This document shows positions 63,368 through 64,000 of a DNA stretch of 64,000 nucleotides, piece after piece. This DNA comes from Trabulsiella guamensis ATCC 49490. GTDB taxonomy: Bacteria > Pseudomonadota > Gammaproteobacteria > Enterobacterales > Enterobacteriaceae. Each line of letters starts with the position of its first letter. The stretch's first letter is position 1. The DNA lies in assembly GCF_000734965.1 (NCBI RefSeq), contig NZ_JMTB01000105.1:1-64000 (forward strand). The letters are read 5' to 3'. Made by a program: the position numbers and the translations under genes. A model generated the notes under the pieces. It searched no databases. It was not told where the DNA came from and was given only the letters and a program-made list of their open reading frames with translations.

Positions 63368-63919
63368 CTAGAGCATTATGGATTTATTCCAATGACGTTT
63401 AACAGTAGCAATCCCCAGCCCTAATTCCTCACTCACAGCTTGCTGTGTCATTCTATTAGCTTTACAACGTTGCACATCCCTAGTTGTAGAGCCGTCTCCC
63501 GGTCTCCCTTTATACACGCCCCTATCTTTAGCTAAGGCTATTCCCTCTGCCTGACGCTGATTGATAAAGCCTCTCTCAAGCTCTCCTACAGCCCCTAACA
63601 TGGTAATCATGAATTTACTGACAGGGTTATTACTGAATGTCATATTGGTATCAATGAAGAATACAGACACATCCTTCTCTAATAAGCTGTCTAATAGAGT
63701 GAGTAGGTCTTTAGTGTTACGTGCCAGACGGTCAACACTCTTGATGCGTACAATATCCCCAGCCTGTACATCATCCATCATCTGACGCAATGCAGGACGC
63801 TCTGTATCTTTACCTGAGAGCCTATCAGTATAGACGCGTTCACATCCCTCCAGCGCTACAAGCTGACGCTCTATATTCTGTTCCTGTGTTGATACACGTA
63901 CATAACCAACGATAGCCAT
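63368..63919 (-). CDS. Serine recombinase (resolvase/invertase family)
   Basis: This 183-aa protein has the catalytic domain start MAIVGYVRVSTQEQNIERQL with Ser10, and the conserved IKSVDRLARNTKDL (R64, R67). The dimerisation helix contains GELERGFINQRQAEG, and a C-terminal helix-turn-helix (MTQQAVSEELGLGIATVKRHW) follows. Family members invert or resolve DNA at short palindromic sites. It faces the integrase across the repeat-rich gap. Substrate sites were not identified; the palindromes at 63248-63288 are candidates only. Confidence 0.9.
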   Translation of the reverse strand: MAIVGYVRVSTQEQNIERQLVALEGCERVYTDRLSGKDTERPALRQMMDDVQAGDIVRIKSVDRLARNTKDLLTLLDSLLEKDVSVFFIDTNMTFSNNPVSKFMITMLGAVGELERGFINQRQAEGIALAKDRGVYKGRPGDGSTTRDVQRCKANRMTQQAVSEELGLGIATVKRHWNKSIML

Positions 63920-64000
63920 ACATCACCCCCACTAATTAGACAGAGGAATCATATCAGATATTAATGAAGGTATCACTAGGGTGTACTCAGTTGATGCTAA

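Larger units (their letters stand above)
60541..64000 (+). mobile_element. Integrated element inserted at the thiM TPP riboswitch (left part)
   Basis: From the end of the aptamer the sequence becomes AT-rich, with codon use unlike the backbone. It carries a tyrosine integrase next to the junction, an AbiJ-like protein, a repeat-rich region and a serine recombinase. This layout (integrase adjacent to attL) is that of an integrative genomic island. The exact core sequence and the right end are not visible. Confidence 0.8.

Noticed and set aside
63976-63984. TAGGGTG near the right edge, resembling the TAGGGTG at the riboswitch junction
   Set aside because: Only 7 bases match, and the following sequence is not the expected thiM leader (AAGTC...). 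It is not a convincing attR.
1-64000. tRNA or rRNA genes
   Set aside because: I saw no tRNA-like or rRNA-like sequence while reading. The only clear RNA elements are rybB and the TPP aptamer.

Overview
This window looks like chromosomal DNA of an enterobacterium (Enterobacteriaceae, Citrobacter-like; the genus cannot be fixed from sequence alone). The gene order from ldtB to rlmC closely follows the 18-19.5 min region of Escherichia coli: ldtB-ybiT, ybiU-supH-pflF-pflE, moeB-moeA, iaaA-gsiABCD, rimO, bssR, yliI-gstB-dacC-deoR-ybjG-mdfA, ybjI-ybjJ, rybB-ybjL-ybjM-grxA, ybjC-nfsA-rimK-ybjN, potFGHI-ybjO-rlmC. Gene names rest on recognition of protein sequences from memory. No database search was run.

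Accessory cassettes interrupt this backbone. (1) 1-4.5 kb holds a GH1 phospho-beta-glycosidase with a GntR regulator and twin palindromic operators, then an ars operon whose arsB is broken by a deletion. (2) 7.4-12.4 kb holds a GH31 alpha-glucosidase, an MFS transporter and a LacI regulator. (3) 28.0-33.7 kb holds a purine permease, a fused molybdenum/FAD xanthine dehydrogenase-type protein and its [2Fe-2S] subunit, behind a near-perfect sigma54 promoter. (4) 43.2-44.7 kb holds an AT-rich acyltransferase islet next to the small RNA gene rybB. fsaA is absent from between pflE and moeB, and yliE/yliF are absent next to rimO.

After rlmC the map jumps to genes that lie near 47 min in E. coli (metG, mrp, rcnB, thiM leader), so a rearrangement junction lies near 56.55 kb. 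The last 3.5 kb is the left part of an integrated element inserted in the 3' side of the thiM TPP riboswitch. The host promoter and nearly the whole aptamer remain, and they are followed directly by a tyrosine integrase, an AbiJ-like abortive-infection protein, a repeat-rich AT-rich region and a serine recombinase. The right end lies outside the window. A host thiamine-responsive leader may therefore now sit in front of an integrase and a candidate phage-defence gene.

A second original observation concerns the glycyl-radical region. A near-palindromic motif (CTTTC-N4-GAAAG with AT-rich flanks) occurs upstream of ybiU, supH and pflE-pflF, and 21 bases of it are identical between ybiU and pflE. 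This suggests one regulator for the three units. MoeA and MoeB in the window supply molybdenum-cofactor steps that the xanthine dehydrogenase-like enzyme would need. gsiABCD and potFGHI are complete ABC importers for glutathione and putrescine.
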